A DNA stretch of 64,000 bases from Watersipora subatra (taxonomy: Eukaryota; Bryozoa; Gymnolaemata; Cheilostomatida; Watersiporidae), in the NCBI RefSeq assembly GCF_963576615.1, contig NC_088717.1:54780526-54844525 (forward strand), given 5' to 3'. Position numbers and translations under genes: made by a program. The notes under the pieces were generated by a model. The model saw only the letters and a list, made by a program, of their open reading frames with translations. It searched no databases and had not been told where the DNA came from. Of this stretch, positions 59,125 through 64,000 are shown piece after piece; positions within the stretch are counted from its first letter, which is position 1, and every line of letters begins with the position of its first letter.

Positions 59125-59146
59125 CAAACACTCATCTATTTAGATT

Positions 59147-59152
59147 AATAAA
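59147..59152 (+). terminator. Polyadenylation signal AATAAA of the synthetase gene
   Basis: Canonical AATAAA 23 bases after the TGA stop of the last exon (59122-59124), predicting a very short 3' UTR. No stronger signal is closer. Confidence 0.7.
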
Positions 59153-59159
59153 TGCATGT

Positions 59160-60960
59160 AACATGGTTGAGAACTTACATGGCATATGTACAGTACTTAC
59201 ATGTACAGTTATAATCTAGAAAGATTATGCGTGCATTTCAATATTGTCTGTATCAGCTGTATTTGTAAGCTTTTTCTAGACAGTGTTCTTATGTCTGTCG
59301 GTAGAGTTGTTTTTCATGCTTGTGTAGCTCTCAGTTATTGTATTTCTGAAAAATCTGCTGTTGTCATTTTTATGATTTGCTTTATGGCACTGCATTAAAG
59401 TTATGCCAATGCTCCGTCAGTGGCATGTTAAGCTTTTATTTCGCATGGTTAAGATGGTGTCATCTTATGGGGGTGAATTTTGAGAGTGTCCTGTCCACCT
59501 GTCTTTTATGAACTCCGGAATCTTTTGTGTTCATACAAATGTTTCTTCTCGTAGTAACTCTGTTTCATAGATTAATTGTGTTTGGGCAAAGTTTACTAAA
59601 ATGGTTTACTCTTCAACAAATACACTTGATTTAAGTAGGAGAATTGGGTTATAAACAAATTATTAGCCAACATACAACGGTCTCGCGCAATGAAATTTTC
59701 TTCGGTTTTCATACATATAAGCACTTTGATGCTGACTTCGGAAAAGAGGTTTTATAACAACGATTTGCAATTTGGTTATTGAATAATAGTTACTAGTAGT
59801 TGCTACAAAAATCAATATTACTCAGCATGCCTCCCAAGGTTTTATTCTAGTGTATCTTCTAACAATTCGGTCACCACGTATAGTTATCTCAGAAGGACTT
59901 CACAAAAGTTTGAAAATTTTCTGTCATGAATGTTTTCCTTATTTGGCGATAACCAGGATAATGTTAGACAGTACAAAAACGTGCGTATCAAACAACCTAC
60001 CTATATTGTTTTCGTATTTGTCTTCTCTTGTTTTGAGGTTCGTGTAACACGTGTTGACATTGTTTATTTATAACTGGAGTTACACTATCATAATTAAAGC
60101 TCTGAGAACGAAAGCGAAACTACCTTAAACGGTCTGTGCGTAGTTTAATGCGCTCAGAATTTAATGAGCAAATGACTTTCTATGTATGTTTATTTTTCGA
60201 AACAACTGATAAACTTTATAACAATTAAATTGTTAACGCAACTCATACGTTTAAAATTTTAAACAATGAATGCCAAACGACAGCTAAAAGTTGAAATTTG
60301 CAAGCGAACTAATTTCTGTGATTCTCCGACAATCATGGCGCAGATCCGGTGTTGAATTCATGTCCACAGTAGAAGCATATTCGGACAAGTTTTATAAACT
60401 TTCCACTCACCATCACACAGGTTGACCAAGTTTGTTGTAGCATATATTGTTTTCTCTTTATGCAGTTAGTATAAGTACTTATTTTTAACTAGGCCGACAT
60501 CTTTAAAAATAACCCTTTCTAAGCCATGGCCGAATAGTTTACATGTACGTATATGCAGTTAACAGCATCACTAACTAATAAAACCAGTATCGATTCTAAT
60601 ACGTTGCTAATGATAGGATTTTAGTGGTGAAAACTACGTTTTGTTAAATTGACATCCTCTGTACAACTCTTAAACTACACAAGCACTTAATATTTTAGTT
60701 CAGCCACTTTTGCAATCGTAAGATTAGCAGATCTATCGTCGCTAATGCTTAAGGTTTAGCTGAAAAGTGTTGGTTACATATCCAAAAAATACTACTTGAT
60801 TATTTTATTTCAATGCTAAATTTATATCTGATTATTTTTAGCATCGTTCAACTGTGGATAAATAAAGTAATGACTTCACAATCAGAACATGTTTTGAAAA
60901 CAGGACTATTCGAACATTAACGGTTATGTTGGGCTATTTAGGGTCATGTAGAGCACCAGT
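59160..60960. other. Downstream of the synthetase, no supported feature
   Basis: AT-rich, short frames only; no splice-supported exon, RNA gene or repeat recognised. Confidence 0.5.
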
Positions 60961-60965
60961 TTTGT

Positions 60966-61530
60966 TGTAACTGACTAAAAATATACATGTGTTTTTGGCT
61001 ATGGCTAAAAACACTCTCAAGCAGTCATTTGATGACGTATATGAAGAATTGTGTGTTGTCCGTCCAATAAATTGATAGTGCTCAAACCTTACCATAAGAA
61101 CAGTCGTGCAAAAAATGATAGCCGATTTTTCATACTGTCTTATTAAACAATGCTAAATTTTTGTCAAATAAAGCTGATAAAGCTTCACTCGCATCTGCTT
61201 CTTTAATAGTTTCTAATAATATCAAAAAGTTGGTAGACTTCCAAAGTGTAATATTTTCTAGCGATGTCTGGTTAGAGTTTGTAGTTTGAGGTCGAATCTC
61301 ATGCTAGTTCCATGAAACGTTATCAGTGCCTGTGTGAATGTAACAATGCTGGTGAAAAATCTTTACTTCGTAAGTATGCTATGATGAGTTTATGCATTTA
61401 GGAGCCTAGAGTAGTACTCGATGAGTAATAACACACAATTATTTATATACGTCATCAAATGACTGGTTAAGAGCACAGTCTTTTTTTAGCCATGGCAAAA
61501 TATGTGTGTATATTTTAGCCAGTTACAAGT
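60966..61530. mobile_element. Foldback element with about 100-bp arms
   Basis: GTAACTGACTAAAAATATAC and CAGTCATTTGATGACGTATA on the left are matched in inverse by TATACGTCATCAAATGACTG and GTATATTTTAGCCAGTTAC on the right. A B-box-like GAGGTCGAATCTC sits between the arms at 61289. Confidence 0.65.
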
Positions 61531-61787
61531 AAACTGATGGTTTAAGTGACTTGAAATCTTAGGACGCTACATAAGTCTCTGTTTTAAAGTAATAACAGCT
61601 AGTGAACATAACTGATATCTAGTAACCCTAAACAAACTTACTGTATTGCATCGATTATATCTCATTAACCACAAATTCAGGTTCTGGCACTGACCATATA
61701 CTAATAACCTAAGTTCAACACTGTATTCTAGCAGATTTGTGTAAGAATTTAATTGAAAATTGATAAAATTTTGTTGGAGCATTAAGA

Positions 61788-62551
61788 TACAGTCAAACAT
61801 GGATAACTCGCCCACGGATAGCTCGAACACATGGTTAATTCGAACGGTTTCTTTGGTCCGTTCCCACATAATGATAAATTGCTATAGATAACTCGAACTC
61901 AACACTGTTAACTCGAATTGTTTTTTGCCCAACGGCTACCGAAACGGTTGTTATCGCTTTAGAAAATCACTTTATTCCAAGCCATATAGGTAAACCTCAA
62001 CTTTTCGTAATTCATAAGCGTCGTTATTACCACCATCGGCAAAATATTTTTGTCAACGACTTTTCTAAAGGTTTGGTGAAATTTGATTTATACCAAACAT
62101 TCGCTTAGCGATCGCCCTTCGGAAGCAAGGTAAAGTGAAGTAATCTTTGTATAAACTTCAAGAAAAATCGGCAAAATTGATTGTGGGTAAAACGCTCAAA
62201 AGAAAAAGATGTCTTTTCTTTTGAGCATTTCAACAACGATCAAGTTTTGCCAATGTCAATCTTAAAACGTCCTGGCAATAACATCACCTCAAACAACGAA
62301 CCAATCTCAAGTGATAGAAAAATCTCTATACTTTTTGATAAAAACGTTTTAAACTTTACATTAGAAGCATTTAATTTGAAACAAGCCATTTGTGCTTTTG
62401 ATTAATATTATAGTTTGTATATGTACATGTATCTACTAATAAATAAGTAAATACATGGACTTGTGACAGTGCTCTGATAAATTGAACGCTCTGATAATTC
62501 GAACACTTTCGCTCGGTCCCGTGAAGTTCGAGTTATCCATGTTTGACTGTA
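61788..62551. mobile_element. pogo/Tigger-like MITE
   Basis: 23-bp perfect inverted ends beginning TACAGTCAAACATGGATAAC, at TA. The CAGT..AACTCGAA style is usual for pogo/Tigger elements. Internal part contains one copy of the ~110-bp dispersed module and matches 26200-26560. No ORF of transposase size. Confidence 0.8.
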
Positions 62552-62739
62552 TTTATTTTAAATAATTTCAAAGCTTTCGGCTTTCATTCTGGGCATGTTC
62601 CATCCGCCACATCAGCAAGCAAGCAAACCATTTGTTCAAATAACTAGTCTATAAATCTCTTTTTATGCACTTGGAGAACGATTTGGTGGCATAAATCAGC
62701 ACAATTCAATGGCAATTCACACACAAACCTTGAAATGTT

Positions 62740-63143
62740 TACCGTACTTTTCGGACTATAAACCGCACCCCTATATAAGCCGCATCTGCTTTATTTTCGA
62801 AAAAATGATAATAAAACAATACATAAGCCGCACCTTTGTGTAGGTCGCAGAACTCAGGACTGGGCTTTTTAACGCTGCAGCAACTTTGCGGCTTAAAACG
62901 GAACAGTGCCGAACGGCACAGTTTTGTATTATCCGACGCTTTTTAACTTAGTGCCTAACGGAACAGTGCCGTGAGGCATTGTTTCGTATTTTCTTTCACC
63001 ACTAGAAGCTCACTAATTGGAGATTCCCGTTAATGCGCCCTAGCGGTGAAAGAAAAAGCCACAGATTAGCCACACCCTTATTTAAGCCGCATGGCACAAA
63101 TCATCAGAAAAAAGTAGCGGCTAATAGTCCGAAAAGTACAGTA
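62740..63143. mobile_element. 404-bp MITE with ACTTTTCGGACTAT ends
   Basis: Ends TACCGTACTTTTCGGACTAT and, inverted, TACTGTACTTTTCGGACTAT, at TA. Sub-terminal AAGCCGCA words recur (62767, 62823, 63082). Inside, CGGAACAGTGCC is repeated at 62899 and 62959. Confidence 0.8.
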
Positions 63144-64000
63144 TAATGAAATTTTTTTCTAACCAATATATAATTTTTCTCAGCAAACCTCAGCAATGAT
63201 CACCCAGCAAAAATCCAGTTCGCCTGTATGATCACCCAGCAAAAATCCAGTTCGCCCGTTTCATCTGCAACAATCTCTATGTGCAATTAATTTTGTAACT
63301 ATTGAGTTAGCTGAACCATCATTGCCTTACCGTTGACTAGCAGTAAGCGCAACCATTCCTTTCATTTTCAATCAGATAGCCCACAAGTAGGTGTCTTAAA
63401 GAGGCTGGTTCTCAGCAACCAGGTGGAGTTTAAAAACCAAATATATTTAATGACCTGGCGGAAGGTACAGAGCATATGCACGTGACGTGTGGACACACAC
63501 GCGCACACACATATAGATAATAAACTGATTCAGCAAAATGGTATTGTGGTACACCGTAGTTTTTAGGTTTCTATCATCTTGGATTAAGTTGTGCCTTTCT
63601 AGCAACATTGCTGTAACAAGAATTTTTTTAGAATAGAGCTAAAATTGCTTTTGGCACCAGCATAAACCATTATTTTAAGTCTGCCTGTTTTTGACACACT
63701 TGTTGATACTTTACACTTTAGCTTAAAGCTTGTTGTTACAATCCCCATCATAAAGCTGGCATATTATGTAGCATATAAATAGAAGTTTGTGTTTTGAAGG
63801 AGTCTTAAAACAAAAGAATCTTGGCTTTTCTCAAAATTCCACATGTTGTATACTTCAACGAAATTAATTGCTTTTATTATTGTTTGTTTTATTTCTAGAT
63901 GTAGTATCATGAATTGGAAAACGTTGCAGTTTTTAATTAGCAGTACATGTAGTTAATTATCACTTTAAAATTGCACACCAATTAAAGGTAATATCTTCAA
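63144..64000. other. Right edge of window, no gene recognised
   Basis: ATCACCCAGCAAAAATCCAG is directly repeated at 63197 and 63231. A CA-type microsatellite lies at 63495-63515. Otherwise plain AT-rich sequence. Confidence 0.5.

Overview
Raw eukaryotic (animal) genomic DNA: AT-rich, with short exons separated by kilobase introns using GT..AG splice sites, and packed with short DNA transposons, foldback elements and minisatellites. The gene set (a WHEP-domain histidyl-tRNA synthetase, and Rv2258c-like winged-helix methyltransferases of the kind found in many invertebrates) suggests an invertebrate metazoan, possibly a lophotrochozoan. The species cannot be fixed from this window.

Three protein-coding loci are well supported. 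(1) 33532 to 25186, minus strand: a complete 7-exon SAM-dependent methyltransferase (371 aa). (2) 12026 to 4807, minus strand: the first three exons of a paralogue with the same intron phases and near-identical exon sizes; the rest runs off the left edge or is lost. The two lie head-to-tail, as after a tandem duplication. (3) 40617 to 59124, plus strand: a complete 12-exon histidyl-tRNA synthetase (507 aa). It has a second, alternative first exon (41671-41784) that looks like a mitochondrial presequence, so one gene probably supplies both cytosolic and mitochondrial enzyme. A fourth, tentative small gene lies on the minus strand at about 20.7 to 19.7 kb. Degraded coding remnants lie at 51-895 (Cys-rich transposon-like protein) and 1272-2332 (BED zinc finger split by a transposon).

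Mobile DNA by region: 1-4.6 kb, two TTAA-flanked elements and a MITE remnant; 5.8-9.6 kb, a dispersed module in inverted pair, a tRNA-like SINE and a 30-copy 25-bp minisatellite; 12.2-13.1 kb, a palindromic CTCGAG-rich foldback; 15.2-19.25 kb, a 4-kb Mutator-like foldback broken by three later insertions; 25.8-27.4 kb, three-level nested transposons inside a methyltransferase intron; 30.3-30.9 kb, a near-perfect palindromic element; 36.1-37.0 and 39.1-39.9 kb, further repeats. Inside the synthetase introns: a nearly intact 2.9-kb hAT transposon with exact 8-bp target duplications (48695-51585), a 1.05-kb hAT-like MITE (53420-54469) and five minisatellites. At 60.9-63.1 kb, three more foldbacks/MITEs.

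The most unusual observations are the tandem duplication of a 3' splice site by a 30-bp minisatellite (six in-frame acceptors, 31911-32070), the alternative mitochondrial first exon of the synthetase, the insertion that split a BED finger exactly at a TTAA, and the open reading frame that continues from synthetase exon 10 into a 15-bp minisatellite. No virus, toxin gene, CRISPR array or rRNA was seen.
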